Assembly: GCA_028826165.1 (NCBI GenBank)
Contig: JAPDFW010000058.1
Coordinates: 124,001-188,000 of the forward strand
DNA: 64,000 bases
Direction: 5' to 3'
DNA from: Anaeramoeba ignava
Lineage: Eukaryota > Metamonada > Anaeramoebidae
In this document: positions 23,246 to 35,400 of the stretch, piece after piece
Layout: each line of letters begins with the position of its first letter
Numbering within the stretch: the first letter of the stretch is position 1
Notes under the pieces: model-generated
Told to the model about the DNA's origin: nothing
Database searches by the model: none
Seen by the model: only the letters and a program-made list of their open reading frames with translations
Position numbers and translations under genes: made by a program

Positions 23246-23370
23246 TAAATTTAAAAAAATGAATTTTTATTTTTCTAAAAAAATTTATTTCCTTTCTAAA
23301 AAAAAAAAGTTTTAATCATTTCTTTCAAAATTTAAAAAGATTCATATCAATCCATTATTTAATATTGATT

Positions 23371-26300
23371 TTAAAAATTATCGTTATCATTATCATTATC
23401 ATCACTAAAATCAAGATCTTCCATTTCTTCTTGAACATTTTGAAATGGATCAAACTGTTGATTATTTTTACTTTCAAATGTATCCATTTCTTTTAAGTTA
23501 TCATTCAACAAATCATCCAAATTCAATTCTTTTGCAAATTCTGTAACAATTACTGATTCTGAATCTTCCTTATTTTGTTCTTGAACTGGTGGAATAGAAT
23601 AATAAATGATTTTTCCACGATTCCAATCACGAAGAACAATTCTTGCAGTTGATTCAATATCCAAATGTCCACCCTATTGATATTATTATTAAATATTATT
23701 ATTAAATATTATTATTAAATATTATTAAATATTATTATTATTAAATATTATTATTATTAAATATTATTATTATTATTAAATATTATTATTAAATATTATT
23801 ATTATTAAATAATATTATTATTAAATATTATTATTATTATTATTAAATATTATTAAATATTATTATTAAATATTATTATTAAATATTATTATTATTAAAT
23901 ATTATTATTATTAAATATTATTATTATTAAATATTATTATTAAATATTATTAAATATTATTAAATATTATTAAATATTATTATTATTAAATATTATTATT
24001 AAATATTATTATTAAATATTATTATTATTATTATTAAATATTATTATTAAATATTAAATATTATTATTAAATATTATTATTAAATATTATTATTAAATAT
24101 TATTATTATTATTAAATATTATTATTATTAAATATTATTATTAAATATTATTATTAAATATTATTATTATTAAATATTATTATTAAATATTAAATATTAT
24201 TATTAAATATTATTATTAAATATTATTATTAAATATTATTATTAAATATTATTATTAAATATTATTAAATATTATTATTAAATATTATTATTATTAAATA
24301 TTATTATTAAATATTATTAAATATTATTATTAAATATTATTATTAAATATTATTATTAAATATTATTATTATACAGTTAAAAATTTCTTTCTTCTTTTTG
24401 CTAAAAGTGAAAGAAAATCTTGAGTATCTTGAAATTCTGGAATATCATAAATATCCATTAAACTTTGCATAGTGCATTTATTAAGAATAGAAGTAACTGG
24501 AGTAATAGGATCATCTAATTTTTCAATTTTCACGGCATTATGAAGAACATCTGAATCTTTGTTATCTGCAGGATCATAATATATGATTCCTGGTGTATCA
24601 AGAAGTTTGATATTCTTATCTAAAGAAACATGTTGAATTGATTTTGTTAAACCTGGTGTTGATCCAACTTTGACTGATTTGACTCTTTTTAAACTATTAA
24701 TAACACTACTTTTCCCAACATTTGGTAATCCTATTAATCCAACAGTCATGGATTTCCTATTCCCTCCATAACTTTTACTTTTCATAATATTTTTTAATAG
24801 TGATATTAAAACATCTGCTCCAATTGTTTCATTTCCTTTTATTCTTATTTCGTTTATTTTCTGATTTTCATTTATTTTCTGATTTTCATTTATTTTCTGA
24901 TTTTCATTTGGTTTTGAATTTGTTAATTTTTCATTGATAAATTTGCTTAATTGTGATTTTTGTGATTTTTTCAAGTTTCTTTTTCCTTGTTTAAGATTTG
25001 ATTTTTGATTTTGTGTATTGCTTTTAAATGCAACTGTTGGGAAATAATTTCGAAGATATGAAACCCATTGAACAACTACTTGTTTAGGAACCAAATCTAA
25101 AAACAAAAAGGAATTTTTAATTTGATTTTGATTTTGATTTTAATTTGATTTTGATTTTGATTTTGATTTTGATTTTGAATTTAATTTTGATTTTGAATTT
25201 GAATTTAATTTTGATTTTGATTTTGATTTTGATTTTGAATTTAATTTTGATTTTGAATTTTGATTTTGATTTTGATTTTGATTTTGATTTTGAATTTAAA
25301 TTTGATTTTTAATTTGATTTTGATTTTAATTTTGATTTTGATTTTGATTTTGATTTTGATTTTGATTTTGATTTTGATTTTGATTTGATTTTGATTTTGA
25401 TTTTGATTTTGAATTTGAATTTTGATTTTGATTTTGATTTTGATTTTGATTTTGATTTTGATTTTGAATTTGATTTTGAATTTGATTTTGATTTTGATTT
25501 TGAATTTTGAATTTATAAATACCAATTTTATTTAGTAATAAAACTAAAATTTTAGATCTTTGATTTTGTAAAATTTCATTTTCAATTTTAATATTTCTTG
25601 TTCCAAGTGGATCTCTTGCATCTAAAACTTCAATAATTACATCAGCAATTTCTACAACCTTTAAAAGAAACAAAATTTATTTTAAATTTGATTTTAAATT
25701 TGTTTTTGAATTTTTAATTGAATTTGAAATTGATTTTGATTTTGATTTTTAATTTTTAATTGAATTTGAATTTAAATTTTGAATTTGAATTTAAATTTTG
25801 AATTTGAATTTAAATTTTGAATTTGAATTTAAATTTTGAATTTGAATTTGAATTTTAATTTGATTTGAATTTGAATTTGATTTGATTTTGAATTTTAATT
25901 TTAATTTTGAATTTGAAATTGAATTTAAATTTGATTTTATACTTTCTTAAACTCTTTCATATAAACATTTCTTCTTTTTTCATAATTTTCATTTTTTGTT
26001 AATTGATTTTCATTAAATTTATTAGTTTTTTCTAATGCTTCTTGTGCAAGTTTTTCAATAGAATTTTCAGAATTTTTTTCTGTTTCCATTTCAACATTAA
26101 TTGAATTAGATTTTTTTTTAGAATTTGAATTATTTTTATTTTTTAATTGATTTTCTAATTGATTTTCTAATTCTTTTTGATATTGAGTTAAATTAGGGAT
26201 TCCTAATCCTTTATTTTTCATTTTATAAAACTTTCCAACTATTTTTTATTTTTGAAAAATCAAATAATTTTTAAATTAAAAAAATTTTTTTCTTTTTCTT

Positions 26301-26428
26301 TTTCTTTTTTTAATACTTGAATTTGATTTTTGAAGTTTTAAAACTTTTTTCTTTCTCTTTAAACTGTATTTATTACGGTCTACTTCTTTATATTTTTTTC
26401 TTGTATTTTTATTTTTTCGATTTTTCAT
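23371..26428 (-). CDS. GNL3: Nucleostemin/GNL3-like circularly permuted GTPase
   Basis: Five exons (minus): 26428-26317, 26238-25943, 25658-25523, 25096-24375, 23673-23371; 522 aa, all phases consistent. The N-terminus is a basic Grn1-type region ([23 protein letters not shown]) expected to target the nucleolus. KGLGIPN follows, then an acidic coiled stretch. The GTPase motifs occur in permuted order: G5-like [10 protein letters not shown]4 NKID (~179, spanning the intron 3 junction), G1 GLPNVGKSS (~308), G3 DTPG (~350). Between G4 and G1 is a low-complexity insert with three NENQKI units. The C-terminal [25 protein letters not shown] block is typical of nucleostemin, GNL3L, Grn1 and Nug1; an acidic Asp/Asn tail ends the protein. 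The family acts in 60S ribosome assembly, which suits the MDN1 gene in the same window. Introns 3 and 4 are microsatellites. Confidence 0.93.
23674..24374. repeat. ATTATTAAAT array filling GNL3-like intron 4
   Basis: 700 bp of irregularly phased AAATATTATT(ATT)n units lying wholly between donor GTATAATA and acceptor TCAATAG (minus strand). The flanking exons join RRKKFLT to GGHLDIES. Confidence 0.95.
25097..25522. repeat. TTTTGA/TTTGAA hexamer array filling GNL3-like intron 3
   Basis: Intron 25522-25097 (minus) splits the G4 Asp codon (G|AT) of NKID. It is almost entirely TTTTGA hexamers with TTTGAA and TTTAAT variants. Confidence 0.94.
25659..25942. repeat. TTTGAA/TTTAAA array in GNL3-like intron 2
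   Basis: Intron 25942-25659 (minus), donor GTATAAAATC and acceptor CTTTAAAG, dominated by GAATTTGAATTTAAATTT-type units. Confidence 0.92.
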
Positions 26429-26633
26429 AAAAGAATAATTTTTTAAAAAAGAAAAAAATGAAAAAAATTAAAAATAAAAATAAAAATTAAAATAAAAATT
26501 AAAAATTAAAAATTAAATTAAAATTAAATGACGTAAGAAAATTAACAATCAAAATGTTAAAATTTTTCTGTTTATATTTTTTTTGAGGGCAAAAAATGGA
26601 ATTTTAATGGAAAAAAAATTTTTTTTAATTTAA

Positions 26634-28814
26634 TCAATTTTCTTTTGAAAAAAATAATCGATAATTTTCATTTATCCAAGGTTCATCTTTTTGGAAATTA
26701 TAATCATTAGGAGGAAATGTAAAAGGAAGTCCAATCAAACAATTATTCCAATTTTTTTCACTTGAAAAATTATTTAATAAAACTCCTACTTCATAATTAT
26801 TTATTTTGAAGAAAATTTCTTTTTCATTTCTATGAAGTTTTCCCCAAGAATTCTATTTTGAATTTAATTTTGAATTTTAATTTTAATTTTTAATTTTAAT
26901 TTTGATTTTGATTTTAATTTTAATTTTAAATTTTAATTTTAATTTTAATTTTGATTTTAATTTTAATTTTGATTTTAATTTTAATTTTAATTTTAATTTT
27001 AATTTTGATTTTGATTTTAATTTTAATTTTAAATTTAATTTTAATTTTGATTTTAATTTTAATTTTAAATTTAATTTTAATTTTAATTTTAATTTTAATT
27101 TTAATTTTAATTTTGATTTTGATTTTAAATTCAATTTTAATTTTGATTTTAATTTTAATTTTAATTTTAATTTTAATTTTAAATTTCAATTTTAAATTCA
27201 ATTTTAATTTTGATTTTAATTCTTTGAAAAAAATACAAATGTTAAATTATGTGATCCAAGATAAATATATCTCATATCATCAAATGTAGAGATGATAATT
27301 TGTGAATTTAGAAAAGCAGGATCATTTCCTCTTTTTTGAATTGAACAATCACAAAAAATTTTTTTTGGAAAATCTCTATTTTTCCATTTTCCATTAAAAT
27401 ATAAATATTCCCATCCTATTGATTGCATTCCCATTTTTAAAACTGAATCTAATTTGGGATATAAAATCCTGAAAATATCTAATTCTTGTAATTCGTTTAA
27501 AGACTTAATATTTTCAAAAGGAACTGATTGTAAATTTGAAGTTGAATTTTTATTTTGGAAAAGAAATTTATTTCCTGATGAACTTGAAATGAATTCAAGA
27601 ATCCAATTCAGATATGAGAAAGAATCCAGAATAGTGGATTGATAATAAATGAATTGTTCATGAGGAAGAGATTCTTCTTTTTTTTCTTGTATTTCTTCAC
27701 GAATTGGTGAGTTATCTGGAGATACATATTCTTCCTCCATTTTCTTTTTCTTAGATCGAGTTTTTATTTTTCTTTTACTTTTATGATATTCTTTTTTTTC
27801 ATCACTTGTAGTAATATATGATTTTGATTTTCGATTTAATTTCCCACTTTCATTTTGATTTTGATTTTGATTTTGATTTTGATTTTGATTTTGATTTTGA
27901 TTTTCATTTTCATTTTGATTTTGATTTTCATTTTCATTTTGATTTTGATTTTGATTTTGATTTTGATTTTTTTTTGTAATTGATAATATGATTTTCTTGA
28001 GTCTCATATGTCCATAATCCATCAAATGGGGTTCTCTCCAAATGCCAGGAACAGAAATAATAATCTGAGCATTTGCAGTTGAAAAATCAAAAGGGGAAAT
28101 GAATTCATGAATTAGTCTAGTTGCTTCACATTTATAGAGAAATTTGCTTAATTGAGTTTCAAAATCTGTATCTTCTACATCAAAAACATTCTTGTCCTTT
28201 TTCGGCAAGAAATCTTGGAACCAAATAACTTGGCGAATATTATACCAATCATCTTCTGTTAAATTCGCTGATGTTACAATTACTCTCAATTTCCTTTCAT
28301 AAATCAAAAGTATTAAATTTGCATGGAACCATTGATTTTGTTCCAAAGATGGGTGAAAAAAATAAACATTTGGATTCTTTTTCTCTTTCATTTCCCAATA
28401 GCCTTGATATTCAACTCCATTTATCCAGTGTTTAATTATATATATATTTTTGCATTTGGAAAAATTTGAATCAAGTATTTTTGATTCATATTTAAATGTT
28501 GTTATTAAAACCGATTCAAATTGATCGGGAATGATATTGTCCATCCAAATATTATTGTTTGAATAAATCTTCTTGTTCAATAAATTGTTGATAAAAAATG
28601 ATTTCCCTGAAGAATCAAGTAAAGGTCGAAATGGTTTTTTTATTAATTTAGTTTCATTATTTTCTTCATTGTTTTTTTCATTATTTTTTTCATTATTTTC
28701 TTCATTGTTTTTTTCTTCTTTTTGTTCTGTATTTTCTTGCAAATTTGTTTGAAGCGAAAGAAATATCGCTCTTTGTATTTCTAATGCTTCTTGTTCATCA
28801 AGATCTTTACTCAT
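26634..28814 (-). CDS. UIM + TDP1-like (tyrosyl-DNA phosphodiesterase fold) protein, probably inactive
   Basis: Exons 28814-27237 and 26852-26634 (minus), 598 aa. Residues ~5-22 (DEQEALEIQRAIFLSLQ) fit a ubiquitin-interacting motif. The rest follows TDP1 of the phospholipase D superfamily: KHWINGVEYQGYW region, half-site 1 FHANLILLIYERKLRVIVTSANLTEDDW, half-site 2 LNSQIIIS followed by YIYLGSHNLTFNSWGKL (created by the splice), YEVGVLLNN, and the terminal PFTFPP and EPWINENY block. TDP1 needs two H-x-K pairs plus Asn. Here half-site 1 is H-A-N (H164 kept, Lys replaced; Asn184 kept), and half-site 2 reads N-S-Q where H-x-K is expected. Loss of three of four His/Lys residues argues against phosphodiesterase activity; a ubiquitin- or DNA-binding pseudoenzyme is more likely. 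Low-complexity Gln/Asn and Lys/Ser inserts lie in the middle, the Gln/Asn run encoded by TTTTGA hexamers (27841-27970). Confidence 0.84.
26853..27236. repeat. TTTTAA/TTTTGA hexamer array filling TDP1-like intron
   Basis: The intron runs from GTATTTTTTTC to CAAAATAG on the minus strand. Its body is TTTTAA and TTTTGA hexamers with TTTAAA and TTCAAT variants; in-frame Lys-Leu or Asn-Phe reading frames are artefacts. Confidence 0.94.
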
Positions 28815-28829
28815 AATTTTATTTTTGAA

Positions 28830-28905
28830 AAAAAATGAAAAATGAAAAATGAAAAATGAAAAATGAAAAATGAAAAATGAAAAATGAAAAATGAAAAATG
28901 AAAAA
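28830..28905. repeat. AAAAATG heptamer array between TDP1-like gene and Rab-BTB unit 1
   Basis: Ten tandem AAAAATG units in the 164-bp gap. The same heptamer recurs just upstream of other Rab-BTB starts (32177-32230, 33743-33812), so it marks the intergenic spacers of this cluster. Confidence 0.9.
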
Positions 28906-28978
28906 AATGAATTTCCAAAAAATTTGGATTAAAAAATTTGGATTAAAAAAAAACGTATTTTCAAATTTTGATTTCATT

Positions 28979-30474
28979 TCAAAAAATTAAACAATTATTC
29001 TTTTTTTGTTCTTTTTCAATTTCAATTTTTTGAATAATTTGAATTAATCTTTCTGAATTTAATTGGAAATAATCAACACATTCTTTTAATTCTTCATAAA
29101 TTTTTTTCTTTTTGATTTTTGGAATATTATCAGTATAAAAAAAATGAATTAATGATTGAATAGTTTCTGTTTTTTTGTTACTGTATTCATGAACTGAATT
29201 TGATTTATCTTCACTTATATTAAACATTTCTCTAAATAATTCACTTCTGGTTATTAATATTATTTTATGAACTTTGATTTCTTGATTATTTGAAATAATT
29301 TGGAAATCTTTAGTTTCTTCTGAATTCATTAATATTTCTAAATCTTTTAAAAATAATTCAATTCCTATTTTGAATTCAATTTCACAAATATTTGAAAGTT
29401 TATTTTTCCATTCTTTGAAAATTGGTAAATCATCTGGATATAAAAATTTTCCAAAATAAATCCATTTTAATAAAATATCAACTTCTTTTTGAGAATTTTG
29501 AGATAAAATTGAATATAATTCATTTTTAACTTGATTTTCATTAATTTTTAATCTATTTTGAATAATTAATTTATGAACTGGAATTTTGATTTTATTAAGG
29601 GGATTTTTATCATCTTTACATTCAATTTCAAAATCACAAAATTCTTTTCTTTCAAATAATTTTTGGAAATCTTCTTTAATTGAATATTTGATTTGATTTT
29701 CATCTACATCAAGATTTTCCAAACTAATTTCTGTTAAATCTAAAAAAGCATTATCAATATTAAAACCAGTTTTAGCAGAAACTTCATAAAAAGGAATTTT
29801 TAATTTATCAGCAAATTCTTGTCCTTCTTCTTTTGATATAAATCTTTCATCTTCTAAATCACATTTATTTCCAATTAAAATAAATGGAATTTTTTTCTCT
29901 TTTTTTCCTTTTTCCATGAATCTTAAGATATCTTGATAATATCTTTTCATACATGAAAATGAAGGACAACTTGTAACATCATAAATTAATATAATTCCAT
30001 CAACATAGCTTAAATATTCTTAATAAATAAATTGATAAATAAATTGATAAATTAATTGATAAATAAATTGATAAATAAATTGATAAATAAATCAATAAAT
30101 ACTCATCATTGAATATCGATAAGCATACCTATCATCTAAAAAATATGTAAAAAGAATAAAAAGAATATTTAATTTTAAATTTAATTTTGATTTAATTTTA
30201 AATTTTGGAAAATCCAAAAAATTTTGTTTTTTATTTTTTGTTTTTTAAAATGAATAAAACCTTGAAATGGTTTAACAAATCTTAATAAAATTAAATCTCC
30301 TTCAATTTCAATTATTTTATGATTCAATTCATCATTCCAATCAAAAGGAAATGAATATTTAAATTTATCACAAATATATTTTGATAAAATATTTGATCTT
30401 CCAACATTACCACACCCAACTAAAAGAAAGTTTAAAACAAAATCAAATTCTTTTTCTTTTTCTTGTTTTTCCAT
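28979..30474 (-). CDS. Rab-BTB-BTB unit 1: intact frame, degenerate GTPase core, CAAX tail
   Basis: Exons 30474-30261, 30135-30103, 30018-28979; 428 aa. Exon 1 encodes the P-loop and switch region, exon 2 the switch II strand, exon 3 the rest plus two BTB modules. The P-loop is GCGNVGRS, with Arg for the essential Lys; the WDTAGQ position reads FVKPFQ, so DxxGQ is gone; GNKCDL and SAK survive. GTP hydrolysis is unlikely. BTB1 (residues ~190-290: FERKEFCDFEIECKDD, KIPVHKLIIQ) and BTB2 (~300-400: DFQIISNNQ, VHKIILITRSELF, LIHFFYTDNIP) are well kept. The protein ends NNCLIF, a CAAX box predicting prenylation; ordinary Rabs end in CC or CXC. Exon 3 begins at AATATTTAAG; the alternative AG ten bases on breaks phase. 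It is probably a membrane-anchored BTB scaffold; biology unknown. Confidence 0.82.
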
Positions 30475-30609
30475 TTTATTAATTTTGAATTTTTAAAAAA
30501 ATGAAAAATGAAAAATGAAAAAAATAAATTTCCAAAAAATTTGGATTAAAAAATTTGGATTAAAAAATTTGGATTAAAAAAAAACGTATTTTCAAATTTT
30601 GATTTCATT

Positions 30610-32152
30610 TCAAAAAATTAAACAATTATTTTTTTTTTGTTCTTTTTCTTTTTCTTTTTCCTTTTCCTTTTCTTTTTCTTTTTCTTTTTCTTTTTCAATT
30701 TTTTGAATAATTTTAATTAATCTTTCTGAATTTAATTGAAAATAATCAACACATTCTTTTAATTCTTCATAAATTGTTTCATTTTCAATTTTTGGAAGTT
30801 CATCAGTATAAAAAAAATGAATTAATGATTGAATAGTTTTTGTTTTTTTATTACTATATTCATGAACTGAATTTGATTTATCTTGACTCACATTAAACAT
30901 TCCTCTATATAATTCACTTCTTGTTATTAATATTAATTTATGAACTTTGATTTCTTGATTATTTGAAATAATTTGGAAATCTTTGGTTTCTTCTGAATTC
31001 ATTAATATTTCTAAATCTTTTAAAAATGATTCGATTCCTGTTTCAAATTCAATTTCACAAATATTTGAAAGTTTATTTTTCCATTCTTTGAAAATTGGTA
31101 AATCATCTGGATATAAAAATTTTCCAAAATAAATCCATTTTAATAAAATATTAACTTCTTTTTGAGAATTTTGAGATAAAATTGAATATAATTCATTTTT
31201 AACTTGATTTTCATTAATTTTCAATCTGATTTGGATAATTAATTTATGAATTGGAATTTTGATTTTATTAAGAGGATTTTGATCATCTTTACATTCAATT
31301 TCAAAATCACAAAATTCTTTTCTTTCAAATAATTTTTGGAAATCTTCTTGAATTGAATATTTATTTTTGGGTTTTAATTGATTATTTTCATCAAGATTTT
31401 CCATAATATTTCTTGCTAATTCAAAAAAAGCATTATCAACATTAATATTATTTTTAGCAGAAACTTCATAAAAAGGAATTTCTAATTTATCAGCAAATTC
31501 TTGTGCATATTCTTTTGAAATTTGTCTTTTTTCTTCCAAATCACATTTATTTCCAATTAAAATAATTTGAACATTTTCATCTACTTTTTGTTTAATTGTT
31601 TTTATCCATTTTTTGATATTTTGAAAAGAAATTTCATCAGTAATATCATAAACTAAAAGAATTCCATGAGCTCCTCTTAAATAAGCTAAAATATATAATT
31701 TTAATTTTAATTTTAATTTTAATTTTATTTTTAAATTGATTTTTAAATCGAATTTTAATTTAAATTTTAATTTTAATTTTGATTTTAATTTTAATTTTAA
31801 TTTTAATTTTAAATTTAATTTACCTGTAGTAATTGTTTTAAAACGTTCTTTAATTATTTAATAAATAAATAAAAATTAATAAAAATAAAATTAAATAAAG
31901 TTAAATTTAAAATAAATTCAATTAAATTTATTTTAAAAACCTTGACCAGCTGTGTCCCAAATTTGTAATTTCACTTTTTGGTTTTCAATTTCTATTGTTT
32001 TTGTTTTAAAATCAACTCCAAGAGTTGTTATAAAAGAAGGGGAAAATGTATCATCAGCAAATCTTAATAAAATTTGTGATTTTTTTGTTTTGTTCCAGAA
32101 TCTCCAATTAATAACATTTTTAAAAGTAAATCATAATCTTGTTTTTTTCCAT
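30610..32152 (-). pseudogene. Rab-BTB-BTB unit 2: exon 1 frameshifted, rest intact, CAAX tail
   Basis: Exon 1 32152-31941, exon 2 31847-31824 (ERFKTITT), exon 3 31685-30610. Exon 1 reads [10 protein letters not shown] then stop in the ATG frame. A one-base shift in the A-run after the ATG is needed to reach [15 protein letters not shown], and a second shift is needed after GDSG, at the place of the P-loop GKS, to reach the downstream part ending WDTAGQ. Exons 2-3 are open: AYLRGAHGILLVYDIT, GNKCDL, SAKNNIN, BTB1, BTB2, a (KE)n coiled tail and NNCLIF. Both breaks are in A-runs, so base-calling error is possible, but the P-loop itself is also garbled. A product starting within exon 3 would be a BTB-BTB-CAAX protein. 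Confidence 0.72.
31686..31823. repeat. TTTTAA-type repeat in intron 2 of Rab-BTB unit 2
   Basis: 138-bp intron, donor GTAAATTAAA, acceptor ATATTTTAG, body of TTTTAATTT hexamers. Its position (between ERFKTITT and AYLRGAHG) is the same in every unit of the cluster. Confidence 0.8.
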
Positions 32153-32269
32153 TTTATTAATTTTGATTTTTGGAAAATGAAAAATGAAAAATGAAAAATG
32201 AAAAATGAAAAATGAAAAACGAAAAATGAATTTTGTTTTTGAATTAAAAACGTTTTTCAAATTGATTAT

Positions 32270-33720
32270 TCAAAAATTTTGTTCTTCTTTTTCTTCAATT
32301 TTTTGAATAATTTTAATTAATCTTTCTGAATTTAATTGGAAATAATCAACACATTCTTTTAATTCTTCATAAATTGTTTTATTTTCAATTTTTGGAATAT
32401 TATCAGTATAAAAAAAATGAATTAATGATTGAATAGTTTTTGTTTTTTTATTACTATATTCATGAACTGAATTTGATTTATCTTCACTTACATTAAACAT
32501 TCCTCTATATAATTCACTTCTGGTTATTAATATTAATTTATGAACTTTGATAATTTGATTATTTGAAATAATTTGGAAATCTTTGGTTTCTTTTGAATTC
32601 ATTAATATTTCTAAATCTTTTAAAAATGATTTTATTCCTCTTTTAAATTCAATTTTACAAATATTTGAAAGTTTATTTTTCCATTCTTTTAAAATTAATG
32701 AATTTGAATATAAAACTTTTCCAAAATAAATCCATTTTAATAAAATATCAACTTCTTTTTGAGAATTTTGAGATAAAATTGAATATAATTCATTTTCAAT
32801 TTGATTTTCATTAATTTTTAATCTATTTTGAATAATTAATTTATGAATTGGAATTTTGATTTGGGATTCATTTTGATCATCTTTACATTCAATTTCAAAA
32901 TCACAAAATTCTTTTCTTTCAAATAATTGTTTAAAATCATCTTGAATTGTATATTTGATTTGATTTTCATCTACATCAAGATTTTCCAAACTAATTTCTG
33001 TTAAATGAAAAAAAATATTATCAATATTAATATTATCTTTAGTAGAAACTTCATAAAAGGGGATTTGATATTCATCAGCAAATTCTTTTCCTTCTTCTTG
33101 TGATACTTGTCTTTTTTCTTCCAAATCACATTTATTTCCAATTAAAATAATTTGAACATTTTCATTTGTATTTTGTTTAATTTCTTGAATCCAATTTCCA
33201 ATATTTTCAAACGAATTTTCATTAGTAATATCATAAACTAACATAATTCCAACAGCTCCTCTATAATAAGCTAAAATATAAAATTTTAATTTTAATTAAA
33301 TTTTAAATAGTTTTATTAATTTTAATTTTGGAATTAATTTTAATTTTTATCTAAAAATATTTTTAAAAAGAATATAAAGAATATTTAATTAGTTTTTAAT
33401 TTTAATTTTAATTTTAAATTTACCTGAAACAATGTCAAAAATTTTGTTTTAATTTTTTAATAAAAAAAATAAAACCTCCATGAATTAAATTAAATTTAAA
33501 AAATTCAATTAAAATTTTAAATCTCCTTCAATTTCAATTTTTATTTTGATTATTTTCCCTTTTATTTCAATCTTAGGGAAATCAAAACAAAATGCATCTT
33601 AAAATCTTTATCATTACAATATTTTGATAAAATAGTTTTTATTCCAGCATTATAATATCCAACTAAAAGAAAGTTTAAAACAAAATCAAATTCTTCTTTT
33701 TCTTCTTTTTCTTTTTCCAT
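32270..33720 (-). pseudogene. Rab-BTB-BTB unit 3: 5' GTPase exons decayed, exon 3 open
   Basis: Exon 3 (33270-32270) is fully open: AYYRGAVGIMLVYDIT, GNKCDL, STKDNIN, BTB1 and BTB2, ending KEEQNF without CAAX. Exon 1 (ATG at 33720) starts normally (FDFVLNFLLVGYYNAGIKT) but its P-loop is degenerate (GYYNAGIKT), the frame then shifts and stops, and neither the switch I strand nor the WDTAGQ block can be found. The exon 2 relic around 33427-33455 (FDIVS before GTAAAT) lacks an acceptor AG. The GTPase half is therefore dead. Exon 3 has an in-frame ATG at 33244 and could make a short BTB-BTB protein if transcribed. Confidence 0.72.
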
Positions 33721-33868
33721 TTTATTTAATTTTGAATTTTGAAAAATGAAGAATGAAAAATGAAAAATGAAAAATGAAAAATGAAAAATGAAAAATGAAA
33801 AATGAAAAATGAATGAAAAAAAATGAATGAATTTTGTTTTTTTTTGAATAAATTATTTTTTGGATTGA

Positions 33869-35341
33869 TTATTTTAGATTTTGTTCTTCTTTTTCTTTTT
33901 CAATAATTTTAATTAATCTTTCTGAATTTAATTGGAAATAATCAACACATTCTTTTAATTCTTCATAAATTGTTTCATTTTCAATTTTTGGAATATTATC
34001 AGTATAAAAAAAATGAATTAATGATTCAATAGTTTCTGTTTGTTTATTACTGTATTCATGAACTGAATTTGATGTATCTTGACTCACATTAAACATTCCT
34101 CTAAATAATTCACTTCTTGCTAACAATATTAATTTATGAACTTTGATAATTTGATTATTTGAAATAATTTGGAAATCTTTAGTTTCTTCTGAATTCATTA
34201 ATATTTCTAAATCTTTTAAAAATGATTCGATTCCTGTTTCAAATTCAATTTCACAAATATTTGAAAGTTTATTTTTCCATTCTTGAAAAATTGATAAATC
34301 TGAATATGAAACTTTTCCAAAATAAATCCATTTTAATAAAATATTAACTTCTTTTTGAGAATTTTGAGATAAAATTGAATATAATTCATTTGTAACTTGA
34401 TTTTCATTAATTTTCAATCTATTTTGAATAATTAATTTATGAATTGGAATTTTGATTTGGGATTCAGTTTCATCATCTTTACATTCAATTTCAAAATCAC
34501 AAAATTCTTTTCTTTCAAATAATTGTTTAAAATCATCTTGAATTGAATATTTGGGTTTTGGTTGAGGAATTAATTCCTTGTTTTCATCAAGATTTTCAAG
34601 AATATTGCTTGTTAAAGAATTAAAAATATTATCAATATTAATATTATCTTTAGCAGAAACTTCATAAAAAGGAATTTCTAATTTATCAGCAAATTCTTGT
34701 GCATATTCTTTTGAAATTTGTCTTTTTTCTTCCAAATCACATTTATTTCCAATTAAAATAATTTGAACATTTTCATTTGTATTTTGTTTAATTGTTTTTA
34801 TCCATTTTTCTTCAATATTTTGGAAAGAAGTTTCATTAGTAATATCATAAACTAAAAGAATTCCATAAGAGCCTCTATAATAAGCTAAAATATAAAATAA
34901 AATATAAAAAATAAAGATTTTAAAGAAAAATTTTAATTTTAATTTTAAATTTTTGATTTTTTTTAATTTTGATTTTTTTAATTTTGATTTTTAAGTTTTT
35001 AATTTTTTTTAATTTTAATTTTGCTTTAAAAACGTTCTTTAAATATTTAATTATTTAAAAAGAATAAAAATTAATAAAAAAAAATTCCTAAATTAAAATT
35101 AATTTAAATTTAAATTTAATTTAATTTAAAAACCTTGACCAGCTGTGTCCCAAATTTGTAATTTCACTTTTTGGTTTTCAATTTCAATTGTTTTTATAGC
35201 AAATTCAATTCCAATAGTTGCGACATGAGCATCATAAAATTTTTCATCAATATATCTTGTTAAAATATTTGATTTCCCAACTTTAGAATCTCCAATTAAT
35301 ACATATTTAAAAAGTAAATCATAATTTGATTTATTTTCCAT
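33869..35341 (-). pseudogene. Rab-BTB-BTB unit 4: good exons 1 and 3, exon 2 eroded
   Basis: Exon 1 (35341-35134) is a textbook Rab start: GDSKVGKS P-loop, ATIGIEF (RabF1), LQIWDTAGQ. Exon 3 (34884-33869) is open: AYYRGSYGILLVYDIT, GNKCDL, SAKDNIN, BTB1 and BTB2, ending EEQNLK. Exon 2, expected after TTTAAAG at 35036, begins AACGTTTTTAA: an extra T gives ERF then stop, and no GT donor follows before exon 3. The two good ends cannot be joined as in the sister units. Direct splicing of exon 1 to exon 3 keeps the one-base plus two-base phase and would give a GTPase lacking about eight residues of switch II; RNA data would settle this. Confidence 0.66.
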
Positions 35342-35400
35342 TTTATTAATTTTAAATTTTAAAAAAAATGAAAAAATGAAAAAAAATGAATTTCATAAAA

